This document shows, piece after piece, positions 25,280 to 35,600 of a stretch of DNA of 64,000 nucleotides. The stretch's first letter is position 1. Every line of letters starts with the position of its first letter. Position numbers and translations under genes: made by a program. The stretch spans positions 992,001-1,056,000 of the forward strand of contig NZ_CP114882.2 of NCBI RefSeq assembly GCF_027474525.2. The letters are read 5' to 3'. The notes under the pieces are model-generated. The model made no database searches. It saw only the letters and a list, made by a program, of their open reading frames with translations, and was not told the origin of the DNA. The DNA comes from Flavobacterium lacustre. Lineage in GTDB: Bacteria; Bacteroidota; Bacteroidia; Flavobacteriales; Flavobacteriaceae.

Positions 25280-27547
25280 TTAATTTAAACTTGCCTTATA
25301 CATTCTGGCTTCATCCCAAGTAAATTTGTCGCTGTGTTTTTCCATTAAAGCATTCAGGGATTCTTCTTTGTATCCTAAAAAAGCATCCGCTAATTCTTGA
25401 ATCTTATCTTCCGGCAAAACCTCTGAAATAGAAACCGCTTTGGTCTGAATTAATTTTACAAAATGTGAATAAATAGTTTGTTTTGTCAGCACTCTTATGG
25501 TGGCAATATCTTGTATAGAATTTTTTTGAATCCATAACTCATACGTTTCCTGAACAGTAGATTTTTTAGGCTCTTTGGTTTTTGCTTTTTTGGCAGTATA
25601 GCGTTCTATGTCTTTTTCGTCCTCGATTAAGGTGATATTTACCTTTTTGAATTCTTCAAGAATGGCTTCGGTCATATTAATCTTATACTGTTTTATTGCT
25701 GGGGAAGTTAGTTTCTCTTTTGAAATAGTTGCACCGGAAACCACCGTTTCAATTAACAATCTGGCTTTCATTAGACGCAAAACAGCATTAGTTTGCAACT
25801 CTTCCAGTACCATTAATTCATCATAAAAAGCTTTGGCCTTTTTGGTGCGTTTGACTTCTTCTATCTTCCAAAGGATTTGGTAAACCAATGCATCCATCGG
25901 AGCCATAAAATAATTGAAAGCCGCTTCAATTCGTTCTGAAACATGATTTAAATCGACAGTTTCTGAAGCAAAAAGTTTATTCAATTGTAAAATAAATTTT
26001 TTGGATGGCTCCAAAAGTTGTTCAATAGATTCCGACTGATTTTTTGCCCAAATGGCATGTTTTGATTTGGCCGAACTTTCTGAATTTTCAGAATAACTAA
26101 ATCTGTGATTGCGCCATTCTTGAGCTAAATCATACCAATCGAAAGTGTTAATGAGATAGTTGTGAATAAAATTCTTGGTTTCAAAATGCAAGGCGTTTTC
26201 TAAAAAAGAATCGGAAGCTTTATTCAACGAATAATCCATCACATCCTGATCATTTGAAATGCCATTCATTCGTAGCGGTGAAAGCAAAATAAGCCCTTCT
26301 AAAGAGCGCAAACGTGACAATGCAACGTATGCCTGTCCTGGAAGAAAAACTTGCGAAACATCAAGCGCAGCTTTGTCAAACGTCAATCCTTGACTCTTGT
26401 GAACGGTTATTGCCCAAGCCAATTTTATAGGATAATGAACAAAAGTACCTAAAACTTCTTCTTCTATATCCTTGGTCATTTCATCTACTTTATAGCGAAT
26501 GTTTTGCCATTCATACTTTTCGACTTCAATAGTTTTATTTTCATCCGGAAAATGAACGAGAATTTCATGACTCGAAAGTGATTTGACAATTCCCATTTTT
26601 CCGTTGAAAAATTTTTTATCAAACGACAAATCGTTTTTTACAAACATGATTTGTGCGCCAACTTTAAGTTGTAATTGTTCCTCTACAGGAAATATTTTAT
26701 CCGGAAAATCGCCCGTAATTTCAGGATTGTATTTGACTAATTTCCCTTCTAAATCTTCAAGAGCCTGAGCGTTCATAGAATCTGCTTTGGCATTATGAGT
26801 CGTTAAAGTAATGTATCCTTTATTGGCTTTCAAATCAAAATCTGGCTTAACATATTGATTTAAAGCCTGAATGTCTTCGGCTGTAATTTGATTGTTCCGT
26901 AAATTATTTAAAACCGAAATAAAAGCATCGTCCGTTTGACGAAAAATTTTAGACAATTCTATATACAATGGCGGATTTTGCTGCACAACATGCGAATGAA
27001 AAAAGAATTTTCCCTTGTAATACGTTCGCAATGTTTTCCATTCTTCATCCCGAATTACAGGCGGTAATTGGAGTAAATCACCAATATATAACACTTGAAT
27101 TCCTCCAAAAGGAGTGTTTTTTTTACGAACTGTCTGCATCATAAAATCCATCGCATCAAGTAAATCAGCACGAAGCATACTTACTTCATCAATGATTAAC
27201 AACTCCATATTTTTGATTACAGATTTCTTCAAACCACTCATTTTGAAGTGCCTGCGCAAAGTAGCTTTCGTTTCAAATTTGGTATTTTGGGAAAATTGTG
27301 GCGAAGAATTATCAGGAATAAATCCGCCAAAAGGCAACTGAAACATCGAGTGAATGGTAACACCGCCAGCGTTTAATGCAGCAATTCCGGTAGGCGCGAC
27401 AACTACAGTATTTTTATGTGTGGTTTGTATGATTTCACGCAAAAGCGTGGTTTTCCCAGTTCCGGCTTTACCGGTCAAAAAAACGGATCGGTGGGTTTGA
27501 TTGATGAATCGTAAAGTGTAGGCAGCGGCTTCAGAGATGGTTTGCAT
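25280..27547 (-). CDS. Pif1/RecD-like DNA helicase with C-terminal HTH extension
   Basis: A 755-residue SF1B-type helicase. Walker A is GKAGTGKT (residues 26-33), followed by VVAPTGIAALNAGGVTIHS, Walker B LLIIDEVSML (DE at 120-121) and the late motif AWAITVHKSQGLTFDKAALDVS with YVALSRLRSLEGLIL. The last 300 residues are not helicase core. They are helical and end in a helix-turn-helix-like part (QETYELWIQKNSIQDIATIRVLTKQTIYSHFVKLIQ in segments), resembling the HTH_40/RQC-associated domain. It probably unwinds DNA at forks or G-quadruplexes. It is a single gene. Confidence 0.88.
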   Translation of the reverse strand: MQTISEAAAYTLRFINQTHRSVFLTGKAGTGKTTLLREIIQTTHKNTVVVAPTGIAALNAGGVTIHSMFQLPFGGFIPDNSSPQFSQNTKFETKATLRRHFKMSGLKKSVIKNMELLIIDEVSMLRADLLDAMDFMMQTVRKKNTPFGGIQVLYIGDLLQLPPVIRDEEWKTLRTYYKGKFFFHSHVVQQNPPLYIELSKIFRQTDDAFISVLNNLRNNQITAEDIQALNQYVKPDFDLKANKGYITLTTHNAKADSMNAQALEDLEGKLVKYNPEITGDFPDKIFPVEEQLQLKVGAQIMFVKNDLSFDKKFFNGKMGIVKSLSSHEILVHFPDENKTIEVEKYEWQNIRYKVDEMTKDIEEEVLGTFVHYPIKLAWAITVHKSQGLTFDKAALDVSQVFLPGQAYVALSRLRSLEGLILLSPLRMNGISNDQDVMDYSLNKASDSFLENALHFETKNFIHNYLINTFDWYDLAQEWRNHRFSYSENSESSAKSKHAIWAKNQSESIEQLLEPSKKFILQLNKLFASETVDLNHVSERIEAAFNYFMAPMDALVYQILWKIEEVKRTKKAKAFYDELMVLEELQTNAVLRLMKARLLIETVVSGATISKEKLTSPAIKQYKINMTEAILEEFKKVNITLIEDEKDIERYTAKKAKTKEPKKSTVQETYELWIQKNSIQDIATIRVLTKQTIYSHFVKLIQTKAVSISEVLPEDKIQELADAFLGYKEESLNALMEKHSDKFTWDEARMYKASLN

Positions 27548-27595
27548 TTGGCTTATAATATAGAGATAGCTAAAATATCGAAAATTTATATCAGG

Positions 27596-28351
27596 TCAAA
27601 CTGTTTTTATCATTACTTTTTTTAAAGCTTTATTTCTAATCGTAGCAATTATTACCAGAACCAAAAGGATTGTAAAAAGAAAGACAGAGGAACCAATCGT
27701 GCCAAAATTAAAGCCTCCTTTTTCATATGGTTTCATCAATAAATCTCCGAAAGTTGCTCCAAATGGTCTTGTCAAAATAAATGCTGTCCAAAACAAGAAT
27801 ATTCTGGAGACAGCAGTAAAAAAATATGCTAAAACAATTAAAATCAAAAGACTACCGATTAGGATTGCGCCGCCCGAAAATCCCAAACCGGAATCATCCG
27901 CAAGAAAATCTCCAAGTGCCGTTCCTAATGTGTTTGAAAACAAAATAGCTGTCCAATAAAAGAGCTCTCCGTTACATGAATTTATTTGGGTAACAGATAA
28001 GGATTTCTCTTTTTTGTACCAAATAAACAAAGTGAGAATCAATAAAAAAACAAGAATCAAAGAGCCTTTTGCGTACCCGAGACCTAAAGATCGATCCATA
28101 AAATCGGACATGGTAGTTCCTGCCGTACTGGTCGCCAAAATTACAGCCCAATATTTTATTGGACTAAATTCCTTAGACAAAAGTTGAATTATAAGCGTGC
28201 CTAAAAATAAACTGATTAGAATCAAAGAGCTCATCCCGTAGCCCACTTTAAATGTCATTGACAACAAATCTCCGGCAGTTTCACCAAGAGTAGTCGCACA
28301 AATTTTCATAATCCAAAATGCAATAGTAACTTGAGCTAATTTATTCATCAT
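27596..28351 (-). CDS. COG4705-type integral membrane protein with fourfold internal repeat
   Basis: A 251-residue hydrophobic protein with about eight membrane segments. A motif T-x-G-x(3-4)-GD/SD...GLGY/F recurs four times: ETAGDLLSMTFKVGYG (24-39), TTMSDFMDRSLGLGYA (79-94), TALGDFLADDSGLGFS (144-159) and ATFGDLLMKPYEKGGF (199-214). The Asp residues 28, 83, 148 and 203 are spaced 55, 65 and 55. It matches the COG4705 uncharacterised membrane-protein family as I know it. A transporter or metal-related role is only a guess from the repeated acidic residues in membranes. Confidence 0.8.
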   Translation of the reverse strand: MMNKLAQVTIAFWIMKICATTLGETAGDLLSMTFKVGYGMSSLILISLFLGTLIIQLLSKEFSPIKYWAVILATSTAGTTMSDFMDRSLGLGYAKGSLILVFLLILTLFIWYKKEKSLSVTQINSCNGELFYWTAILFSNTLGTALGDFLADDSGLGFSGGAILIGSLLILIVLAYFFTAVSRIFLFWTAFILTRPFGATFGDLLMKPYEKGGFNFGTIGSSVFLFTILLVLVIIATIRNKALKKVMIKTV

Positions 28352-28378
28352 CTATACTTTTAAATTCTCGTAATATTC

Positions 28379-28413
28379 AAAAAAAAAAGCCTTCAATCTA
28401 CAATAGATGAAGG
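28379..28413 (-). terminator. Terminator after the Skp-like gene
   Basis: On the minus strand GCCTTC-ATCTA ... TAGAT-GAAGGC followed by a run of ten Ts. Confidence 0.85.
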
Positions 28414-28438
28414 CAATTTTTGAATTAATATTGAAAAA

Positions 28439-29002
28439 TTATTTTTTCGCTGCTGCTTTTACTTCTTTTGGAGCAGCTGCTTTATATTTGTCGTTCAATG
28501 CTTTGATAACCTCTTTTGTAATATCAAATTTATCTTCGGCATATAAAATTGAAGCAGCATCACCTGTTCCATAAATATAAGAATATCCTTTTTCTTTACC
28601 GTAAGTTTTGATAAATTTTTTCACACCACTTACTAAAGAATCCATTTCTTTTCCGCTTTCTTGTTGCAATTGTTGTGATAATGCTTGTTGTGCATAGCTC
28701 AATTGTTGCTCTCTTTTTTGCAATTCAGCTCCTTTTTGTTGTGCCCAAGCTTGACCGTTTGCCTGTGCTTGAGTTTGAAAACTGGCAGCTTCTTGTTTGA
28801 AACGAGAAATTTCCGCTTCTAATTGTCTTCCTTTTTCTTCAGCTTGTGCTTTATATTTAGCTTCAAGATCTTTTGCTTCTGTATATTCTTTCATCAATTC
28901 AGAAGTATCAACATAAGCGGTTTTTACTTCTTTAACTTCTGCAGTTTTGTTACAAGCAATAAGTGAAATTGAAAGTGCGATAATTACTAATGCGTTTTTC
29001 AT
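28439..29002 (-). CDS. OmpH/Skp-like periplasmic chaperone, lipoprotein form
   Basis: A 187-residue protein with a lipobox SLIAC (Cys 17). The mature part begins with the Skp-like strand KTAYVDTSELMKEYTEAK. A long coiled coil rich in Gln, Ala and Glu follows (to about residue 130), and then the closing strand region KGYSYIYGTGDAASILYAEDKFDIT, as in OmpH proteins. Skp holds unfolded outer-membrane proteins in the periplasm. The lipid anchor differs from E. coli Skp. It has its own terminator; a weak -7-like TATTTTTG lies upstream at about 29036-29043. Confidence 0.88.
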   Translation of the reverse strand: MKNALVIIALSISLIACNKTAEVKEVKTAYVDTSELMKEYTEAKDLEAKYKAQAEEKGRQLEAEISRFKQEAASFQTQAQANGQAWAQQKGAELQKREQQLSYAQQALSQQLQQESGKEMDSLVSGVKKFIKTYGKEKGYSYIYGTGDAASILYAEDKFDITKEVIKALNDKYKAAAPKEVKAAAKK

Positions 29003-29247
29003 TTTGGTAAATTTCTAGTTTTTAAGTATTGGTGACAAAAATATAAAAAAATAGGTTGCTTTGACATAAAGTTTAAAAAATGCAACATTTTTATGATATC
29101 AGTTTTTATTATTAAAATTTAAAACAGTATAATCTAAAATTATTAAAAATGACTTTATTAGCTTTCCCATAAAGCAAGTTTTCAAAACAGAGAATACAAT
29201 CGCTCAAACTATTCAAAAACCGTGCTTAAATGCGCTTAAAATCAAAT

Positions 29248-30096
29248 TTAACTGTTTTTTAGGATGTAAATGTGAGAAGAATACTCAAAATCGTGTTTGG
29301 CTTTCCAATTTGATTGCAATCCGATGAAAAAAGCTTTTACAAAATTCATATTTCCAGTTTTGTATTTTTCAGAAAGTAAACTCACATAAAAAGAATCAAA
29401 TTTCATGGGAAGCACTTTTTCGAGTTTCATATTTTCATTACCAAAAAGTTGCTGAATTGCTTTTTTAGAAAAATGCCAAAAATGAATTGGCACATCATAA
29501 GCTGCCCAAAATTTACCGTAATGTTTTGCATCAAAAGATTTGAAATTAGGAACCGCAATAATTAAAGTTCCATTAGGTTTCAATAATCGTTTTAATTCTT
29601 TGATTTGATTATCTAAATTAGGAACATGTTCTAAAACATGCCACATTGAAATAACATCAAAAGAATGATTTTCTAATATACTGGTTTGTTCTACAAATGA
29701 AACTCCTTTATTTTTTGCAATACCTTTTGCTTTTTCACTTGGCTCTACTCCTATCGTTTGCCAACCGTTTTCTTTGGCAACTGATAAGAAATCTCCAGTT
29801 CCCGCTCCAATATCTAAAATTCTTCCTTTACCAGGTTGCAATTCATTTATTAGATTGAGTTTGTTTTTTAAAGCAATGTTTTTTACAAAGTGATACGCTT
29901 TTTCAAACAGAGATCTTTTAGAATCCGTATGCGAAATATAATCAACACTTTCGTAGTACTTCCCTAGATTCTCTAAACTAGGTTGTGGATGCGTAATTAA
30001 CATATCCAACTTTTCATCGTAATACAAATCAAAAATCTCTTTAGAAACAGAATAATCTTTTACGGTTAGAAAATGCTTTTTGTTTGAAATATCCAT
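29248..30096 (-). CDS. Class I SAM-dependent methyltransferase
   Basis: A 282-residue protein of the Methyltransf_23 type. SAM-binding motif I is ILDIGAGTGDFLSVAKENGW, the acidic residue is in TIGVEPSEKA, and DVISMWHVLEHV is motif IV. The N-terminal part carries HPQPSLENLGKYYESVDYISHTDSK, typical of methyltransferases acting on lipids or sugars in Bacteroidota, but the substrate is unknown. It lies 97 bp behind mnmG, with a parS-like site in the gap. Confidence 0.88.
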   Translation of the reverse strand: MDISNKKHFLTVKDYSVSKEIFDLYYDEKLDMLITHPQPSLENLGKYYESVDYISHTDSKRSLFEKAYHFVKNIALKNKLNLINELQPGKGRILDIGAGTGDFLSVAKENGWQTIGVEPSEKAKGIAKNKGVSFVEQTSILENHSFDVISMWHVLEHVPNLDNQIKELKRLLKPNGTLIIAVPNFKSFDAKHYGKFWAAYDVPIHFWHFSKKAIQQLFGNENMKLEKVLPMKFDSFYVSLLSEKYKTGNMNFVKAFFIGLQSNWKAKHDFEYSSHIYILKNS

Positions 30097-30151
30097 TTAT
30101 ATATTTTATTCTTTTTTAAAAATTTTCAACAATACCAATGCTTCACAAAGT

Positions 30152-30167
30152 AGTTTCACGTGGAACA
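30152..30167. other. parS: parS-like site 1
   Basis: AGTTTCACGTGGAACA is the reverse complement of TGTTCCACGTGAAACA with one change at the first base. It lies between mnmG and the methyltransferase gene. ParB/Spo0J binding site for chromosome segregation, by match to the known consensus TGTTNCACGTGAAACA. Confidence 0.7.
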
Positions 30168-30193
30168 TTTGATTTCTGATAGCAAATTCAATA

Positions 30194-32065
30194 TTAACGC
30201 CCCATATAAATCAACAACACCGAAACATCACTTGGAGATACTCCGCTGATTCTTGATGCTTGCGAAATAGTAACAGGTCGAATTTTGCTTAATTTCTGTT
30301 TCGCTTCAATCGACATAGATTTGATTTTATTATAATCAAAATTCTCTGGGATTTTCACTTCTTCTAGACGAGTAAGCTTATCCGCATTGTTTCTTTCCTT
30401 TTCGATATAACCCGAATACTTCACTTGGATTTCCGCTTGCTCTAAAATTTCCTGATCTAAATTGTTTTCAGCAACATAAGCCGCAACTTTTTCAAATTTC
30501 ATTATATCTTCTAAATCAATTTGCGGACGAGAAAACACTTTAAACATTTTATCCCCCTGAGTAATCAAAGCAGTATCTTTTGATTCTAAAATAGGATTTG
30601 CTTCAGCAACAGAAACACTCGTTTCTTTGAAAAAAGCGACCATCTTTTCTGATTCATTTAATTTGTGTTCCATTCTGCGCAAACGCTTTTCGGAAGCCAA
30701 ACCAATTTCATAAGACATTGGAGTTAATCTAAAATCAGCATTGTCTTGACGAAGTAAAGTTCTGTATTCTGCACGAGAAGTAAACATTCTATAAGGCTCT
30801 TCTGTTCCTTTTGTAATTAAATCATCAATCAAAACTCCGATGTACGCTTCATCTCTTTTTAAAATCAAAGGTGCTTTTTCATACACTTTTAAATGCGCAT
30901 TTATTCCTGCCATCAGTCCTTGAGAAGCAGCTTCTTCATATCCTGTAGTTCCGTTAATTTGTCCGGCGAAATACAATCCTTCAACAAGCTTAGTTTCCAA
31001 AGTATGTTTCAATTGTGTCGGTGGAAAATAATCATATTCAATTGCATAACCCGGACGGAAGAACTTAACTTTTTCAAAACCTACAACAGAACTCAATGCT
31101 TTAAATTGAATATCCTCGGGTAAAGAAGTAGAAAAACCATTTACGTATACTTCACAAGTATTCCAACCTTCAGGCTCAACAAATAACTGATGTCTTTCTT
31201 TATCAGCAAAACGATTTATTTTATCTTCAATAGAAGGACAATATCTTGGTCCTAGACTTTTTATTCTTCCGTTAAACATTGGGGAACGATCGAAACCTTC
31301 TCTCAAAATATCATGAACATCAAGAGATGTGTATGTCATGTGACATGATTTTTGAATAACTAACGGCGAAGTAGCATCAGAATAAGAAAACTTATCCGGC
31401 TTTGCATCTCCTTTTTCTTCGTTCATTTTTGAATAATCCAATGAACGGCCATCAACTCTGGGCGGAGTTCCTGTTTTCATTCTTCCCGCTTGAAAACCGG
31501 CATTCACTAAATCTTCTGTAATTCCGTAAGCAGCACTTTCTCCAGCTCTACCTCCACCAAACTGTTTTTCTCCAATATGAATCAAACCATTTAGGAAAGT
31601 TCCATTAGTCAACACAACAGATTTAGATCGGATTTCAACACCAAGAGAAGTTCGGATTCCTTTTATTTTTCCGTTTTCAATGATCAATCCACTTACCATT
31701 TCTTGGTAAAAATCAAGATTTGGAGTTCCTTCCAACATCATTCTCCATTCCTCAGCAAAACGCATACGGTCACTTTGAACACGAGGCGACCACATCGCAG
31801 GTCCTTTTGATTTATTCAACATCTTAAACTGGATAGCCGTTTTGTCGGAAACAATTCCGGAATAACCACCAAGCGCATCAATTTCACGCACAATCTGTCC
31901 TTTTGCAATTCCTCCCATAGCAGGATTACAAGACATTTGCGCAATATTCTGCAAACTCATCGTAACCAATAAGGTTTTTGAACCCAAATTTGCAGCAGCA
32001 GCGGCAGCTTCAGAACCTGCGTGACCTGCCCCAACAACAATTACATCATATTCGTTTAGAAACAT
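30194..32065 (-). CDS. mnmG: tRNA uridine-5-carboxymethylaminomethyl synthase MnmG (GidA)
   Basis: A 623-residue FAD enzyme of standard length. The N-terminal FAD motif is VVGAGHAGSEAAAAAANLG. Also seen are SCNPAMGGIAKGQIVREIDALGG (in parts), TGTPPRVDGRSLDYSKM and the GidA signature GQINGTTGYEEAASQGLMAG (20 residues), plus the helical C-terminus. With MnmE it modifies the wobble uridine of several tRNAs. The gene is bracketed by parS-like sites, a location known for gidA near the origins of other bacteria. Confidence 0.97.
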   Translation of the reverse strand: MFLNEYDVIVVGAGHAGSEAAAAAANLGSKTLLVTMSLQNIAQMSCNPAMGGIAKGQIVREIDALGGYSGIVSDKTAIQFKMLNKSKGPAMWSPRVQSDRMRFAEEWRMMLEGTPNLDFYQEMVSGLIIENGKIKGIRTSLGVEIRSKSVVLTNGTFLNGLIHIGEKQFGGGRAGESAAYGITEDLVNAGFQAGRMKTGTPPRVDGRSLDYSKMNEEKGDAKPDKFSYSDATSPLVIQKSCHMTYTSLDVHDILREGFDRSPMFNGRIKSLGPRYCPSIEDKINRFADKERHQLFVEPEGWNTCEVYVNGFSTSLPEDIQFKALSSVVGFEKVKFFRPGYAIEYDYFPPTQLKHTLETKLVEGLYFAGQINGTTGYEEAASQGLMAGINAHLKVYEKAPLILKRDEAYIGVLIDDLITKGTEEPYRMFTSRAEYRTLLRQDNADFRLTPMSYEIGLASEKRLRRMEHKLNESEKMVAFFKETSVSVAEANPILESKDTALITQGDKMFKVFSRPQIDLEDIMKFEKVAAYVAENNLDQEILEQAEIQVKYSGYIEKERNNADKLTRLEEVKIPENFDYNKIKSMSIEAKQKLSKIRPVTISQASRISGVSPSDVSVLLIYMGR

Positions 32066-32129
32066 TTTATTATACTAATTTAACCTTTCGGAAACCCAAG
32101 GCTGTAATTTTGAAATCTTATTTGTTTTA

Positions 32130-32145
32130 TGTTCCACGTGAAACA
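32130..32145. other. parS: parS site 2
   Basis: TGTTCCACGTGAAACA, an exact match to the consensus TGTTNCACGTGAAACA, in the gap between ybeY and mnmG. Confidence 0.85.
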
Positions 32146-32168
32146 CATTTAAAACATTATTATTTAAG

Positions 32169-32184
32169 TGTTCCACGTGAAACA
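32169..32184. other. parS: parS site 3
   Basis: TGTTCCACGTGAAACA, an exact match, with its start 39 bp from the start of site 2. Confidence 0.85.
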
Positions 32185-32202
32185 CTTTTGTAAAAAAAAT
32201 AA

Positions 32203-32622
32203 TTATTGTTTCACGTGAAACATAGCTAATTTTTCATCTTCTTTAGAGCGCATTAATTTTTCGTCAGCTTCAGATTTATCTTTATAACCGGAATAATGCA
32301 GAACACCATGTACAATTACGCGCTTTAATTCTTCATCAAAAGGAACATTAAAATCAACAGCGTTTTCTTTGACTCTTTCAACAGAAACAAATATATCGCC
32401 ATTCAGTTCATTCCCCATAGAATAATCAAAACTGATAATATCCGTTAGCGTATCGTGGTTTAAATACTCTATATTGATTTTAAGCAAATACTCATCATCG
32501 CAAAAGATATAATTAATCTCCCCTTCTTTCTTGTTTTCTGACACAATTACATTTGACAACCAAGAGGCAATAGCTTCTTCGTTTTCTAAAGTAAAGTCTG
32601 TTTCGTAATTAAAATTGATCAT
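32203..32622 (-). CDS. ybeY: Endoribonuclease YbeY
   Basis: A 139-residue UPF0054 metalloprotein acting in 16S rRNA 3' maturation and ribosome quality control. The metal motif reads HGVLHYSGYKD: the first two His are present, while the usual third His of H-x3-H-x5-H is an acidic residue position here, as in other Bacteroidota YbeY as I recall them. The C-terminal MFHVKQ is encoded by a parS palindrome, so its sequence may be dictated by the DNA site. Its start overlaps the DUF4175 stop by 4 bp, so the two are coupled. Confidence 0.94.
   Translation of the reverse strand: MINFNYETDFTLENEEAIASWLSNVIVSENKKEGEINYIFCDDEYLLKINIEYLNHDTLTDIISFDYSMGNELNGDIFVSVERVKENAVDFNVPFDEELKRVIVHGVLHYSGYKDKSEADEKLMRSKEDEKLAMFHVKQ
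32207..32222. other. parS: parS site 4, inside the ybeY 3' end
   Basis: TGTTTCACGTGAAACA, a perfect 16-bp palindrome and exact consensus match. It covers the last codons of ybeY (MFHVKQ) on the minus strand. Its start is 38 bp from the start of site 3. Confidence 0.88.
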
Positions 32623-35600
32623 TTTTTATTAAAATATTCTTGAACCTTTAGGTCAAAATTGGAGCGCAAAGGTAAGGATTGTCTATTTAATATTTCAATG
32701 CTATTCAAATAATCTAATAAAGACGCAGGCAACGCATTAGATTGATTATTAAACTGTTTTATATTCGTCTCAGATTGACGTTTATTTTCTTCTCCTTGCA
32801 TTTGCAAAGCAGTATTTAATTTTAATAATTCCTGATTAACATTCAAAATTTTTTGTAAAGTTTCATTTTTAAAACCTTTATTAAGCAATTGTTTTTCTAT
32901 CTGCTTCATTTGTTCTAAAGCATTTTGACCATTCCCACTCAAACCTTGCTTAGTTAATTCATTTTCTAAAGCTTCACGCAATTGCTTTTGCTCTTTATAA
33001 ATTTCCATAATTTCTTTAGCGTTACCTTCTCCATCATCACCATTAAAATTTCCTTTTTCACCTTCTTTCCCTTGTTGTCCCGGCTTCTTTCCTCCTGGTT
33101 GTTCCCCTTTTTTAATGCCTTCTTTTAACTTCTCTCCTAACCCTTCTTGCTTCTTAATAATATCAGGAAGTTGCATTCCCTGTCCTTTTCCGGGTTTTGG
33201 TTTTCCTTCACCCATACTCGAAAGGTCCGTTTTCATGTTGTTCAATAATTCACTCAAAAAGTCGGCCAATTTATTCGCTGATGCAACAGAATATTGTTGA
33301 TGTGATATTCCTTTTGGTATTTGAGCATTCGATAATGTTTCGATAGATTTATCTAAATTGTATTGAACATTACCAATATCTTTCGTTACATCTTCAGCAA
33401 TTTTTGGGTTACGCAAAGACATTGCAAACAAACTATCATCAACATGTTTGAACTGTAATTTTAGATTTTGTTGAATTTTAATATTCTTATTGAAAGCCGG
33501 AGAACCCGATTTCAAATTTTTAAATTGATCTCTAACATCTTCTTGTGCTAAAGAAAAAGCCAATAAATTATCTAAAATTTGACGCAACATAACAACATCT
33601 TCTTGCAATTGTTCCATCTCCGAAGATTCCATACTTTGTTCCATTTTCTTGGACATTTCTTTCATTTTCTTAGATGCACTTTTTTGTTTCGGTTTAGCCT
33701 TTTCTTTCTGGCTTTTATCTAATTGTTCTTTGGCTTTATTCAAATCATCAGCAACACTTTTTTCTTTTTCAGCCTCTTTTGAAATATCTAAAGGTGATTT
33801 TAATTCTTTATTTTGTTTGTCTAAATCGTTTAATTCTTCTTCAATCTTATCAAAAGCTTTATTAATTTCTTCTTGATTTTCAGAATTATTTTCCTTGTCT
33901 GAATCAGATAACTGATTTTGTTTTTCCGAAAGCTTATCTAATTTATCTGCAATTTGTGCAGCTTTCTTTTCAACATAATACTTCTTTGTGAGTTCCACTA
34001 ATTGTTCTAATGTCTTCACTTGATTTTTACTGTTCTGTTTAAATTTTTCTAATTTATCCTGTAACTCTTCATTACTAATCTTATCGTTCAACTGTTTTAA
34101 TTCATCCAATAATTTTTGATTATTATCCAAATCTTTTTTTGCTTTGTCAAGTCGATTTTCTAATAAATCTTTCGTTTCGTCCTTTTTATCTGTTTTGGTT
34201 TTATCCAAATTATTCTTCATTTTATCCGCAAATTCTTTCATCAAATCATCTTGTTGTTTTTGACGATTGATAAAATCGTTGACTTTCTGTTGATCTTTGA
34301 ATTCAAAATTTTCTTTCTCTTTTCCGGTTTTTCGAAGTTTATCGATTTCTGAAAATTGCTTATCTTGATTTTTAAGTGACTTTTCTAAACTATTGATATT
34401 GTCATTTTGCTGTTGCAAAAGTTGGTCTTCTTTTTCTTCAATGGTTTCAACGCGATTTGAAAAAACTGCCGACTTTGTACTTTTGAAATGATGTAACGCA
34501 TCAGTATCAAAAACCTCAAAATAATAATCATACGAAACGCCTTGCTGAACTGGAAGATTACTTGGAAATGCAAAAACAAACTGATCAAAAGCAGCAGCCT
34601 TTATAGCAATAGTTCCACGTTTAGCAGTTTTAGGCTTACCTTTTTCGTAATATACAATTTGTAGCTTTGAAAGTCCGTAATCATCCGAAATTTGACCCAA
34701 TATATAGTTGTTTTCAACCTTTAAACTATCAGGAACGTAATTAACGTTTATAGAAGGAAACTGATCTTTGATTACAGACAACTGAAAATTAAGCTTTTCA
34801 TAGTTTTTTACTTTTGAATTTGATGTAAGAATTTGATAATCTGTATTTTGAAGGATATTTTTAGTCAAAACAAAAGCATTTTCTACTTTAGAAAACGGAG
34901 AAACAGCAACATCCGTTTTAAAATCAACATATTGCGTCGCTTGAGTATTCATTTTCCAAGTAACACGAGTTCCTTCTGGAATAATTGCGTTACCAGTGCC
35001 TTTAATAGTTTCTGGTTTTTTATGTAAATAAAAAGGGAAATTCAGTTGCATTTCAAAGTTAGAAATTGAAGGAACCGTAATCACTTTCAATTCAAAATCA
35101 GATGAAATTACAGCATTCGCTTCTAAATGAAAAGAAACATTCTCTGATGGTTTCACAATCTTAAATTGAAATTCACCGGTTTTAGAAGATTCCATAAAAT
35201 AACTTTCGTCATCAATAAAAATCATCACATTCTCAGGAACAATTTTACCTTCGGATTTAATTCGCAGAACGAAATCTTTATTTTGTTCCGTTTGAAGTTT
35301 TGAATTTAAAACCACAAATTCAAAAGGTGCCGGAGGAGAAAAAGCAGCATTAAAATGCACTACTCTATTCAAACTTTGAGAAATTATTTTACTATTTCCG
35401 GATAAATAGAAAAAAACAAAAAATAAAATTGGAACAATCGCCAACGGTAAATATTTTTGATTTTTCTTAAAATTAATTGCATTCGTGAAAGGAATCGGTT
35501 GCAACGCATTTGCTTTTTGTTCTATCGAAGCCAATAACAATTCAGATTTTATAGTTTGATTTTCTGAATCTGATAATTGCAAAAAATTGGTCAACTTATC

